Assembly: GCA_013695905.1 (NCBI GenBank)
Contig: JACCZQ010000084.1
Location: 1-9,037 of the forward strand
Direction: 5' to 3'
Source of the DNA: Chthoniobacterales bacterium
Lineage (GTDB): Bacteria > Verrucomicrobiota > Verrucomicrobiia > Chthoniobacterales > UBA10450
Length of the DNA: 9,037 nt
Shown here: positions 1-6,383 of the stretch, piece by piece
How the letters are laid out: each line of letters starts with the position of its first letter
Position numbering within the stretch: the stretch's first letter is position 1
Made by a program: the position numbers and the translations under genes
The notes under the pieces: model-generated
What the model was told of the DNA's origin: nothing
Seen by the model: only the letters and a program-made list of their open reading frames with translations
Databases searched by the model: none

Positions 1-579
1 CCCCGCGACCGCGAACTCGGCCGCACCGGTTCGGATCATCTCGGCGGCGTCGGCAATCGCATCCAGGCCGGATGGACACGCCGATGAGACGGTGGCGGCG
101 TTCGCCGACGCACCGAGGCGATCCGCGATCAGGTTGGCTGCGGCCTGCGGTTTCGAAGCGCTGAGCGCCGAGGGCGACACGCGGTCCGGACTGCGCTCAT
201 TGACATCGTGAAAGACTTTTTCAATCACGTCTAGCGCGCTCGTGCTCACGCCAATGATAACGGGCGTCGGGCTCGGGAGTTTAAGGGAATCCAGGTCAAG
301 GCCTGCGTCTCTGATTGCCATCTTTGTTGCGGCATAGGCGAACTGCGTATGCCGTGCCATTCGCCGAGGTTTCAGCTCCGGCTCGATGTAATCTGCCGGG
401 TCGAAGCCCTTCACTTCACCGGCGATACGGCTCTTGAAACGCGTCGCGTCAAACAGGGTGATCGGGCCAATCCCACTCCTGCCTGCGAGCAGAGATTTCC
501 AGAATGCTTCGAGGCCGGTGCCATTCGGCGCCAAGATGCCCATGCCGGTGACTACTACACGATTTCGTTTGCGGATCAT
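1..579 (-). CDS. Beta-ketoacyl-ACP synthase (KAS II/FabF-like ketosynthase), N-terminal half, partial
   Basis: Reading the minus strand from the ATG at 579 gives 193 open codons to the left edge. The protein opens RVVVTGMGILAPNG, the standard start of FabF/KS enzymes, and carries a VSSACPSGLDAI segment with Cys168, which fits the active-site nucleophile that takes the acyl chain before decarboxylative condensation with malonyl-ACP. The two catalytic histidines would lie beyond the edge. The ATG at 579 is the only usual start codon in this frame after the stop at 640-642, and no clear Shine-Dalgarno precedes it. Housekeeping FabF usually has TACASG-type sequence at the active site; the CPSGLDAI form is closer to ketosynthases of type II polyketide or specialised lipid pathways. 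The family is certain. Primary fatty acid synthesis versus specialised metabolism cannot be settled from half a protein. It is transcribed divergently from the sensor kinase gene. Confidence 0.93.
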   Translation of the reverse strand, partial: MIRKRNRVVVTGMGILAPNGTGLEAFWKSLLAGRSGIGPITLFDATRFKSRIAGEVKGFDPADYIEPELKPRRMARHTQFAYAATKMAIRDAGLDLDSLKLPSPTPVIIGVSTSALDVIEKVFHDVNERSPDRVSPSALSASKPQAAANLIADRLGASANAATVSSACPSGLDAIADAAEMIRTGAAEFAVAG

Positions 580-656
580 ATTCGAGGGGTCAGAAATGAG
601 AGAGCAGTTCGGCGCGCGAAACGGGTCGGATTGTAGCCATTACAGTACCTTGAGTC

Positions 657-662
657 ATTATA
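657..662 (-). promoter_or_regulatory. Candidate -10 box (TATAAT) for the ketosynthase gene
   Basis: The minus strand reads TAAATATAATGAC, a perfect TATAAT about 78 bases upstream of the ketosynthase ATG. No good -35 hexamer sits 16-18 bases before it, so it would need an activator or is a chance match in AT-rich DNA. Transcription would start near 650. Just inside the transcript an AAGG precedes an ATG at 640-638 that opens a 16-codon frame ending at 590; this could be a leader peptide but has no other support. Confidence 0.4.
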
Positions 663-684
663 TTTACCGCACCACGCGTTCCCT

Positions 685-713
685 GTTATTCACCAAATTT
701 TGAGTTATTCACA
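685..713 (+). promoter_or_regulatory. Two DnaA-box-like direct repeats in the divergent intergenic region
   Basis: GTTATTCAC occurs at 685-693 and again at 704-712, start to start 19 bases apart. The second continues as TTATTCACA (705-713), an exact match to the general DnaA box TTATNCACA; the first is TTATTCACC (686-694), one mismatch. The pair lies about 25-55 bases upstream of the TATAAT of the ketosynthase gene, a suitable place for a regulator. They could equally be half-sites of another regulator. Confidence 0.35.
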
Positions 714-726
714 AGATGCATCTTGT
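711..726. promoter_or_regulatory. Perfect 16-bp palindrome, candidate operator
   Basis: ACAAGATGCATCTTGT is identical to its reverse complement and has no spacer. It lies between the divergent ketosynthase and sensor kinase genes and overlaps the second DnaA-box-like repeat by three bases. A dyad of this length fits a homodimeric helix-turn-helix repressor. It is not followed by a T-run, so it is not an intrinsic terminator. The protein that binds it is unknown. Confidence 0.45.
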
Positions 727-837
727 CTTCGCCATCATTTTGTTAAAGCATCACGCGCCATTCACCTCTGACCTGCACGATCACCTGTAAGGCTCGACAA
801 GGCACGATTTTAGCTGTGTCGGCAGGTACCTCCCACC

Positions 838-1989
838 ATGACCATTAGTCCCGAATTACCCAAAGTACTGGTCATCGACGATGAAATGGGTCCGCGCGAG
901 AGCCTGCGCATGCTCCTGAAGCCCAATTATCAGGTGCACACCGCCGAGAATGTCGAAACCGGCATCAAGCTCCTGAAGGAGAAACAGCCCGACGCCGTCA
1001 TCACCGACATCCGCATGCCCGGAACGAGCGGCATCGAGGGATTACGCAAGATCCGCGAAATCGACCCGCACGTGGCGGTGATTATGCTGACTGGTTTTGG
1101 CGCGCTCGAGACCGCGCAGGAGGCGTTGCGCCTCGGCGCCAACGACTACATCAGCAAACCTTTCGACGCGACCGAAATGCGTGATGTCGTTCACCGCAAC
1201 GTCGAACGCACCCGCGTTCACCGGACCGGCGAGACCGCCGCCAGCGAGATCCGCGAATTAAACGGCCGCCTCCTGAAAGAACTGGCGCAAAAAGAGCGGC
1301 TCGCCTCTCTCGGCCAGGCTTCCGCCGAATTCGTGCACGATCTCGGCAATCCCCTCACCATCGTCTGGGGCTACGTGCAGCTGCTCGCGAAAAAGCTCGA
1401 GCAATCGGACGCCGGGCAGACCCCGCAGGGCGTTACCTCTTCGAAGGAACTCAACATCATCGAGCAAAACGTGCGCCTCTGCCGTGAATTGCTCACCATG
1501 TGGCAAAGCTACGGCAGCGTCGAAGCGGCACCGCACAAGTCGATCTCCGTGTCCGCGATCGTCAACGAAGTCTTCAAAGGCACCGAGCCCATGGCGGTGC
1601 AGGCCGGTGTCACCCTAACGAGTGATAACTGCAACGACGAGTGCACGGTCCAGGGAGACGAGGTGCAGGTGAAACGCGCGATCCAGAACGTGCTCATCAA
1701 CGCTATCCAAGCCGCCGCCGAAACAAAGGGCACCGTCAAAGTCAGCTGCACACGAAAGGATTTCTACGTTGATGCGCGCGTCGAGGACACCGGTCCGGGG
1801 ATGACGGAGGCCCAGATCCCGAAGATTTTCGAACCATACTTCACAACCAAACAGGCCAAGAGTGGCACTGGGCTTGGTCTCTACATCACAAAGAAAGTGG
1901 TCGAAGACCATAACGGCTCGATCAAGGTCGACAGCACTCCCAAGGTGGGCACGACGTTTACGATCCGTCTCCCACTCTTGAACAACTGA
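838..1989 (+). CDS. Soluble hybrid sensor: N-terminal response-regulator receiver fused to histidine kinase
   Basis: The 383-residue protein has an N-terminal REC domain (about 9-122) with acidic pocket D14/D15, phospho-acceptor D57 in [11 protein letters not shown]85 and K107 in ISKPF. A linker leads to a HisKA dimerisation helix with H167 in the H-box HDLGNPLT. The HATPase domain follows: N-box with N284/N288, G1 box DTGPGM (317-322), F-box FEPYFTTK and G2 box GTGLGL (343-348). All catalytic residues are present, so it should autophosphorylate and its receiver should control kinase output or accept phosphate from another kinase. There is no signal peptide, membrane segment, PAS or GAF domain, so input must come through the REC domain or a partner. 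No DNA-binding output domain is present and no cognate regulator is adjacent. The ATG at 838 lacks a Shine-Dalgarno. Its signal and target are unknown. Confidence 0.95.
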   Translation: MTISPELPKVLVIDDEMGPRESLRMLLKPNYQVHTAENVETGIKLLKEKQPDAVITDIRMPGTSGIEGLRKIREIDPHVAVIMLTGFGALETAQEALRLGANDYISKPFDATEMRDVVHRNVERTRVHRTGETAASEIRELNGRLLKELAQKERLASLGQASAEFVHDLGNPLTIVWGYVQLLAKKLEQSDAGQTPQGVTSSKELNIIEQNVRLCRELLTMWQSYGSVEAAPHKSISVSAIVNEVFKGTEPMAVQAGVTLTSDNCNDECTVQGDEVQVKRAIQNVLINAIQAAAETKGTVKVSCTRKDFYVDARVEDTGPGMTEAQIPKIFEPYFTTKQAKSGTGLGLYITKKVVEDHNGSIKVDSTPKVGTTFTIRLPLLNN

Positions 1990-2069
1990 TCCGGCAGCTC
2001 CGGGCGCCTCTTCCGCGCCACGCGGCAGAAAAACGGATTGTCAGCCCCACCGCGTTCCGGTTTGCTTGA
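1990..2069. other. Short intergenic gap between kinase gene and LanB-type gene
   Basis: This 80-base gap has a weak 5-bp hairpin (CCGCG/CGCGG, 2013-2025) followed by a few A residues rather than a T-run, so it is not a convincing terminator. No clear promoter or Shine-Dalgarno is visible and it is too short for a precursor peptide gene. The downstream gene may therefore be co-transcribed with the kinase. Confidence 0.3.
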
Positions 2070-4505
2070 TTGGTGTCGAGCTATCGTGTCGCGCCCATCT
2101 TTCTGATTCGAGCGGCAGGTGTGCCCTTCGATCATCTCGCCCGTCTTTCGACCAGCAGCGCCAGCCGGGCAGCGCGCGCCTTACTCGTTAGGCGAGCCGA
2201 TCTCGCGCAGGCCCGGGGGGATGCGGAACGCCTCGTCGGCTCGCGGGAAAACGGCCTCTCTGCCGCGCAATCGCGGGCCTGCCGCGCCGTGCTCCGCAGC
2301 GGGGCCGCGCCTGCTGAACACGCCACTGCCGGCTCCCCCGCAGAGATCAATCGGTTCCTCGCCGTCGCGGCAACAGTGCCCGAACTCGAGCGGGAACTCG
2401 GCGTCGTCTTGTTGCGCGAAGTTTCTGCCGCGCGCCAGGCGCTGCTGGAATCAAGCTGCTCGGTTTTGCCGTCGTATCTCGTCTTTGGCGCCGGAGAGTT
2501 CCGGGACCGGTTGCACGATTTGCTGGCTGACCATGCTGTGGATGGCCACGAGCTGCCCCCGCGCAATGCCCGCGCGCGCGAACGCGAGCGCCACCTGCTC
2601 CTCTATCTGCAGCGGGTCTGCGCAAAAAACGACACCTTCAGCGAGTTTGGCCCCTCAGGGTGGGGAACGGTGGTCGAGGGAACGGATGGGGTGGCGCTTG
2701 ATCCGCAGCGTGGAATCGCACGGCGTCATGCATTTCTGGAACGCTGGACCGCTCACACTCTGGTCGCGGCGTTGAACGAAGACGCGGCGGTGCGGCCGGA
2801 GCTGGCGCCAGGCTTGCACCCGTCCGCCAGGATAGAAGACCACTCCGTGGTCCTGACCGAAAGCGGGGAAACCGTGGCGTTAACGGACCAGGAACTGCAG
2901 CTGGTGCTCCGCTGCGATGGCCAGACACCCGCCCACTCGTTAGGCGCAGCCGCCGGTGCTCTCGAGGATCTCGCGGCGCGGGGTGTTCTCCGCTGGCACG
3001 CGGAAGTGCCGGCCCTCGATCCCGCCGCCTTTCACGCCACCGCCGTCACGATCAGAATGTGGCGAGACACTCCCGTGCGTGCGCGCTGGTCGGACCGGGT
3101 CGGCCGGATCGATGCGCTGCCGCAGAAATTCGCCGCAGCGGACGATCTCCAAACGCGCGAGAAGTTGATGCAGCAGGCGCGCGCCGGGTTAAATGAGCTC
3201 GGCGCGAGGCAGGCGACGCAGCGTTCGCTCTATGCGGCGGCCAATCCGATCGCCGAGGAGTGCTTCCGCGACTGCCGCTTCACCATCGGAGAAGCGATGG
3301 TGGACGATCTGGCGCGTGAAATCGAGCCATGGATCGATCTTTGGCGGGATACCTACGCGTATGTGGCGAGCCGCGTCGCCGCAGGACTGCGCGGAATGCT
3401 GCAAACGACGCCTTCTCGCGCTGGAGCCGTTCCGCTCCCGGCCTTTCTCGCCCATTGCGCAGCGAACCGGCTGCCGCTCACCGGACATGGCATCGTCGCG
3501 CTGGCGGTGCTCGCCTTCCAGGAAGTGAAAGCCGCCTTTCGCGAGATGGTGAGCGCGTGGCCCGACGCAGCGGAATGGGAACTCACGGCGGAGCATTGTG
3601 CGTTCGTGCGCCGAAATTTCGAGTTCCCCCGCTTCGATGAGTACACCTACCCTTCCGCCGATTTGCAGATCTCCGCCACGTCGACCGGGGCCGTGGAGCG
3701 CGGAGAATACCAGTGGATCGTCAGCGAATTGCATCCGCCGGTCGCGATGTTGCATCACGCGCTTTACTGGAGCTGCCCGGACCCTGCGACGCTTTCGCGC
3801 GCCCTCGCCAGCACCACCTGCGGACGGCCCGGTGTGCATTACGGCTTCTTTGCCGCCGACTTCACCGCGCATACAGTCGTTAGGCATATGGACGCGCTGC
3901 CCGAGCTCATGACTTTCGTCGCGCCGCAGCCCGCCAACCGCCGCTGGCGCGCCGTTCCACCCGCCGAGGTGGAGGTGTATGTGGAAGAGGCGACCGGCGA
4001 CGTGTGTCTGCGGAAGCGCGGCTCGCAGGAATATCTCGGTTCCTTCGCGCGGGCCTGGGTGATTCCCCTCGGGTTTCATCCCTTCTTCTTCGGGCAGGCG
4101 CCGCACATGCCGCGGCTCCGCTGCGGAAAAGCGATTGTGCAGCGCCGCTCGTGGACGGTGAGGCAGGACGAAATCGGACCCGGCGATTATACCGGAATCT
4201 CGCGGGATCTTGTGCTCGCGATCGAGAGACTCCGGAGCGAAAAGGATTGGCCGCGCTACGTCTACATCCGTCCCACCGAGCAGGCGCTGCGCCGCAGCGG
4301 CGCGGAAGGACGGGACAAGGACACGAAGCCGGTCTTCGTCGATTTCGAGAGCTACCTTTCCCTGGAGATTTTCCACCGCTGGCTCACGAAAGCCGGCGAG
4401 GTCGAAGTCACAGAAATGCTCCCCGACCCCGACCACCTCCTCTGGCACGAGCCCGATGGCCGCCGCACCTTTGAGCTCCGCACGTTGATCGTGCCGCAAT
4501 CATGA
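2070..4505 (+). CDS. LanB-type (class I lanthipeptide) dehydratase N-terminal protein lacking elimination domain; glutamylation subunit or PEARL-like
   Basis: The 811-residue protein matches the family pattern of the lantibiotic dehydratase N-terminal region. It opens YRVAPIFLIRAAGVPFDHLARL and has LYLQRVCAKNDTFSEFGPSG (about 178-197), YPSADLQISA (527-536), VSELHPPVAML (551-561), a CGKAIVQRRSW segment (685-695) and a final block with YVYIR, KPVFVDFESYLSLE and TEMLPDPDHLLW (730-792). In LanB enzymes this part uses glutamyl-tRNA to glutamylate Ser/Thr of a precursor peptide. The separate ~300-residue SpaB_C-like elimination domain is absent, because the protein stops after FELRTLIVPQS. Such proteins are either split dehydratases or PEARLs, which add amino acids from tRNA to peptides. 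The start is TTG 2070 or GTG 2073, since an in-frame TGA lies at 2067-2069. Its stop overlaps the ParA start (ATGA), implying coupled translation. No LanC, precursor or elimination protein is visible. Confidence 0.88.
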   Translation: MVSSYRVAPIFLIRAAGVPFDHLARLSTSSASRAARALLVRRADLAQARGDAERLVGSRENGLSAAQSRACRAVLRSGAAPAEHATAGSPAEINRFLAVAATVPELERELGVVLLREVSAARQALLESSCSVLPSYLVFGAGEFRDRLHDLLADHAVDGHELPPRNARARERERHLLLYLQRVCAKNDTFSEFGPSGWGTVVEGTDGVALDPQRGIARRHAFLERWTAHTLVAALNEDAAVRPELAPGLHPSARIEDHSVVLTESGETVALTDQELQLVLRCDGQTPAHSLGAAAGALEDLAARGVLRWHAEVPALDPAAFHATAVTIRMWRDTPVRARWSDRVGRIDALPQKFAAADDLQTREKLMQQARAGLNELGARQATQRSLYAAANPIAEECFRDCRFTIGEAMVDDLAREIEPWIDLWRDTYAYVASRVAAGLRGMLQTTPSRAGAVPLPAFLAHCAANRLPLTGHGIVALAVLAFQEVKAAFREMVSAWPDAAEWELTAEHCAFVRRNFEFPRFDEYTYPSADLQISATSTGAVERGEYQWIVSELHPPVAMLHHALYWSCPDPATLSRALASTTCGRPGVHYGFFAADFTAHTVVRHMDALPELMTFVAPQPANRRWRAVPPAEVEVYVEEATGDVCLRKRGSQEYLGSFARAWVIPLGFHPFFFGQAPHMPRLRCGKAIVQRRSWTVRQDEIGPGDYTGISRDLVLAIERLRSEKDWPRYVYIRPTEQALRRSGAEGRDKDTKPVFVDFESYLSLEIFHRWLTKAGEVEVTEMLPDPDHLLWHEPDGRRTFELRTLIVPQS

Positions 4506-5299
4506 AAATCATCGCGGTCGCGAACCAAAAAGGCGGCGTGGGAAAAACCACCACGTCGGTGAATCTCGGCGTCGCGTTGGCGCAGCGCGGGGAGCGCGTC
4601 CTCCTCATCGATCTCGACCCGCAGGCAAACGCCACCAGCTCCTTCGGCCTGCAGGAGTTGGAAGGCGAAAGCCTTTACGAGCCGCTGCTCGGCGAAGCGC
4701 GCATCGCGGACAAGGTGCTGCCCACTCGCCTCGACAACATGTGGATCATCCCCGCCGATCTCGACCTTGCCGGTGCCGAAATCGAAATCGCGCGAGGAGA
4801 GAGTCACGTCACCCGCCTCTCCGAGACGCTGCAGCCATTCCGCGATGACGACACTTTCGATTACATCTTCCTCGATTGCCCGCCCTCGTTAGGCATCCTC
4901 ATGACGAACGCCCTCGCCGCCGCCGACGAACTCCTCACGCCGATCCAGTGCGAATTTTTCGCCTTGGAAGGTCTGGTAAAAATCGTCCGCGTCATCGAGC
5001 AGGTGCGAAACTCCGGCGCGAATGATCGTATCGAGATCGCCGGCATCATCATGACGATGTTCGACGCTCGCACCAACCTCAGCGGCCAAGTGGTGGCCGA
5101 AGTGCGCGCGCATTTCCCGGAGCGCACCTACGACACAGTGATCCCCCGCACCGTCCGCCTCAGCGAAGCGCCGAGCTTCGGCAAATCCATCTTCGAATAC
5201 GACCCAAACGGCACCGGCGCCCGCGCCTACTCGGCATTAGCCGACGAATTCCTGCAGCGGCACCAGCGCAATTCACGACGAATCAGTTCGGACGCTTGA
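4502..5299 (+). CDS. parA: ParA/Soj family ATPase
   Basis: The 265-residue protein has the deviant Walker A motif KGGVGKTT (10-17, signature K10 and K15), Walker A' LIDLDPQANAT with D39, and Walker B IFLDCPPSLG with D125. It ends in the Soj-type FGKSIFEYDPNGTGARAY segment. These residues define a dimerising ATPase that binds DNA non-specifically and positions chromosomes, plasmids or protein cargo. The length is typical of short chromosomal Soj proteins with no N-terminal helix-turn-helix. The ATG overlaps the stop of the LanB-type gene by four bases and has no Shine-Dalgarno of its own, so it is probably translated by coupling. No ParB or parS-like site follows; the next genes form a toxin-antitoxin pair. 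It may be the main chromosomal ParA separated from ParB, or an orphan ParA working with the upstream enzyme. Family assignment is secure, role is not. Confidence 0.95.
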   Translation: MKIIAVANQKGGVGKTTTSVNLGVALAQRGERVLLIDLDPQANATSSFGLQELEGESLYEPLLGEARIADKVLPTRLDNMWIIPADLDLAGAEIEIARGESHVTRLSETLQPFRDDDTFDYIFLDCPPSLGILMTNALAAADELLTPIQCEFFALEGLVKIVRVIEQVRNSGANDRIEIAGIIMTMFDARTNLSGQVVAEVRAHFPERTYDTVIPRTVRLSEAPSFGKSIFEYDPNGTGARAYSALADEFLQRHQRNSRRISSDA

Positions 5300-5324
5300 G
5301 CTGCTCTCCATATCGTCTTATTAT
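5296..5324 (+). promoter_or_regulatory. Sigma70-type promoter of the toxin-antitoxin operon, probably leaderless
   Basis: TTGAGC (5296-5301) and TATTAT (5319-5324) are separated by exactly 17 bases. The -35 box overlaps the parA stop codon. A start site seven bases after the -10 box falls at or next to the antitoxin ATG (5331), so the mRNA would lack a leader; consistent with this, no Shine-Dalgarno precedes the ATG. CGTC and GACG flank the -10 region (5314-5317 and 5326-5329), a small dyad that might serve autoregulation. Confidence 0.55.
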
Positions 5325-5330
5325 CGACGC

Positions 5331-5609
5331 ATGACGACACTGTCGCCCACGCAGGCTCGCATCAACTTGTCGTCACTTTTAAAGCGCGCCGCGAAAGGTG
5401 AAGACATTGGGATTCTCCACGGCGACCAGGTCATCGCCTTGCGCCCCGTCAAAGTTCATTCAGATGATTACGCACTGCGCGAGTATGCGATGACTGAGCA
5501 GGAGCTCGCTCGCTTCACGAAGCGCATGGATAAGGAAATCGCACGCGAATACAAAGCCGGCACGGTCAAGCGTTACACTGGCGACCTGGAAGCAGACATT
5601 GCTGATTGA
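5331..5609 (+). CDS. Type II antitoxin, Phd/YefM family
   Basis: The 92-residue protein begins MTTLSPTQARINLSSLLKRA and continues with GEDIGILHGDQVIALRPV, the N-terminal Phd/YefM fold that dimerises and binds operator DNA. The C-terminal part, rich in Glu, Lys and Arg (about 50-92), would wrap around and neutralise the toxin. Size and order, antitoxin first and overlapping the toxin, are typical. It probably represses its own promoter, which lies immediately upstream. The start ATG at 5331 coincides with the predicted transcription start. The partner is the RelE/ParE-like protein encoded next. Confidence 0.88.
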   Translation: MTTLSPTQARINLSSLLKRAAKGEDIGILHGDQVIALRPVKVHSDDYALREYAMTEQELARFTKRMDKEIAREYKAGTVKRYTGDLEADIAD

Positions 5610-5874
5610 TCTTTCGAAGCGGTTTCGAACACGAATCCGCGCCTTCCCGAAGTCCCGCCGCCGCGAGATCGCACGCGTGATTGACGCGGTGCGTGACGGC
5701 TTTGGTGCACCGCACCTGCATTCCGGCCTCGGCATTCGCCGCCTGCAGGGCAATTACTTCGCGTGTCGCGCCGGCCTCAAACTGCGTCTCGTCTTCCGCG
5801 CGCGCGCCGGAGTCCTTTATTTCATCACTGCCGGCAACCACGATGAAGTGGAGGCGTTCATGAAGTCGCTGTAG
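5599..5874 (+). CDS. Type II toxin, RelE/ParE superfamily
   Basis: The ~91-residue basic protein has the compact RelE/ParE pattern: an N-terminal helical part (FPKSRRREIARVIDAVRDG), a G-RRLQGNYFACRAG strand, KLRLVFRARAGVLYFI and the terminal helix GNHDEVEAFMKSL. RelE-type members cut mRNA on the ribosome and ParE-type members poison gyrase; the sequence alone does not choose between them, though the GNHDEVEAF ending recalls the YafQ/RelE side. The likely start is TTG 5599, which overlaps the antitoxin gene by 11 bases; no ATG lies in a suitable place. The reading frame is intact, so the pair could be active. Expression would be coupled to the antitoxin. Confidence 0.82.
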   Translation: MLIDLSKRFRTRIRAFPKSRRREIARVIDAVRDGFGAPHLHSGLGIRRLQGNYFACRAGLKLRLVFRARAGVLYFITAGNHDEVEAFMKSL

Positions 5875-6163
5875 CTGTAGCGACCGCATCGAGCGTTGCA
5901 AACACCCCAAGCTTAGCCTTCGTCTGCACGATCTCCACCCGTTGAAAGCCGGCTTCACGCGCCGTCTGCGCCATGTGCTCCGCGCCCTCGGGAAACCCGC
6001 GATTCTCCGTCGCGATCGACACCTGCTTGATCCAATCCGCCGACCTCTTCACCGCCTCATCCTGCCGCTTCGCGACTTCGGTTTTGATGTCGGCGAGTAC
6101 GAACCCGGCGCCGCATGCGGAGAGCAGAATAGTCGGTTCGGGCTTCGTGCCTCTGGCCGTCAA
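5858..6163 (-). pseudogene. 5' remnant of an M20 family metallopeptidase gene
   Basis: The minus strand encodes ADIKTEVAKRQDEAVKRSADW, then IATENRGFPEGAEHMAQTAREAGFQRVEIV and GVFATLD. This matches the N-terminal start of M20-type peptidases, where an RxPS-like helix is followed by ENRG-PEGAE and a REAGFQRVE segment before the metal-binding domain. Similarity ends around 5888, after which the frame reads low-complexity ATATATS to a stop at 5858, inside the toxin gene. Only about 75 of the usual 450 or more residues remain and no zinc ligands are present, so the fragment cannot be an enzyme. The break lies just beyond the toxin stop codon (5874), suggesting that arrival of the left-hand DNA or a deletion removed the rest. 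The family call rests on recalled sequence patterns. Confidence 0.6.
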
Positions 6164-6197
6164 AGTGCTTGACCAAACCGGCCATATAACCGATTAA

Positions 6198-6318
6198 TTG
6201 ACCACGCCTTCGGGCCACGATCTTAAGGGGTCCTCTTGGTCGTCGTGCCAACTGCGGTTGGTTTGACCAATGTCCCCACCATTTGGCGGTGCACGAAAGT
6301 GCACCGCCCTTTTTCTTT
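6198..6318 (+). ncRNA. Candidate structured RNA (small RNA or attenuated leader) ending in an intrinsic terminator
   Basis: Several hairpins stand in a row: a closing stem GACCA/TGGTC (6200-6204 with 6237-6241) that encloses a GCC-TTCG-GGC tetraloop hairpin (6206-6215), then CCAAC-TGCG-GTTGG (6248-6261), then a strong terminator (6285-6314). The nearest plus-strand gene stops at 5874, so the terminator does not obviously serve it. A possible TTGACC at 6169-6174 lies 17 bases before a poor -10 (GATTAA, 6192-6197), giving an RNA of about 110 bases. TTGACCA recurs at 6169, 6198 and 6263. It matches no RNA family I recognise. It may instead be the leader of the HEPN gene. Confidence 0.3.
6285..6314 (+). 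terminator. Intrinsic (rho-independent) terminator
   Basis: A perfect 10-bp stem GGCGGTGCAC / GTGCACCGCC (6285-6294 and 6299-6308) is closed by a GAAA tetraloop and followed by CTTTTTCTTT. The T-run is only on the plus-strand 3' side, so it acts on rightward transcription. It rules out the open-frame ATG at 6270 as the start of the following HEPN gene, because the hairpin would lie within its first codons. Confidence 0.88.
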
Positions 6319-6383
6319 ATGCAGCTGCCAATTCTACCGGTGCTCTCCAGCGGATCGGAAAGCGCCGCGTTTCTCGCTTTAGC

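Larger units (their letters stand above)
1613..4894. repeat. Recurrent 9-mer TCGTTAGGC (four exact copies plus one near copy)
   Basis: TCGTTAGGC is found on the plus strand at 2185-2193, 2937-2945 and 3877-3885 in the LanB-type gene and at 4886-4894 in parA. TCGTTAGGG lies on the minus strand at 1613-1621 inside the kinase gene. In 2937 and 4886 it is read as Ser-Leu-Gly with the rare codon TTA; in 2185 and 3877 it is in another frame and yields the rare Arg codon AGG. Repetition in two frames is hard to explain by protein sequence. A 9-mer is expected well under once in 9 kb counting both strands. None occurs right of 4894. It could be a genome-wide oriented signal such as an uptake, Chi-like or segregation motif. 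Confidence 0.6.

Noticed and set aside
590..640. Minus-strand 16-codon frame (MATIRPVSRAELLSHF) with AAGG upstream, before the ketosynthase gene
   Set aside because: Too short to judge; the AAGG would be at the very 5' end of the predicted transcript, and there is no attenuator-like codon run. Mentioned only in the promoter entry.
3189..4499. 436-codon open frame on the minus strand
   Set aside because: It is the antisense shadow of the LanB-type gene, which has clear family motifs; long antisense frames are common in GC-rich DNA.
5865..5884. GTCGCT/AGCGAC hairpin over the toxin stop codon
   Set aside because: Only 6 bp with an 8-base loop and no T-run, so not a terminator.
6270..6383. ATG at 6270 as start of the HEPN gene
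   Set aside because: A strong intrinsic terminator lies inside the resulting first codons, and the encoded residues look like non-coding translation.
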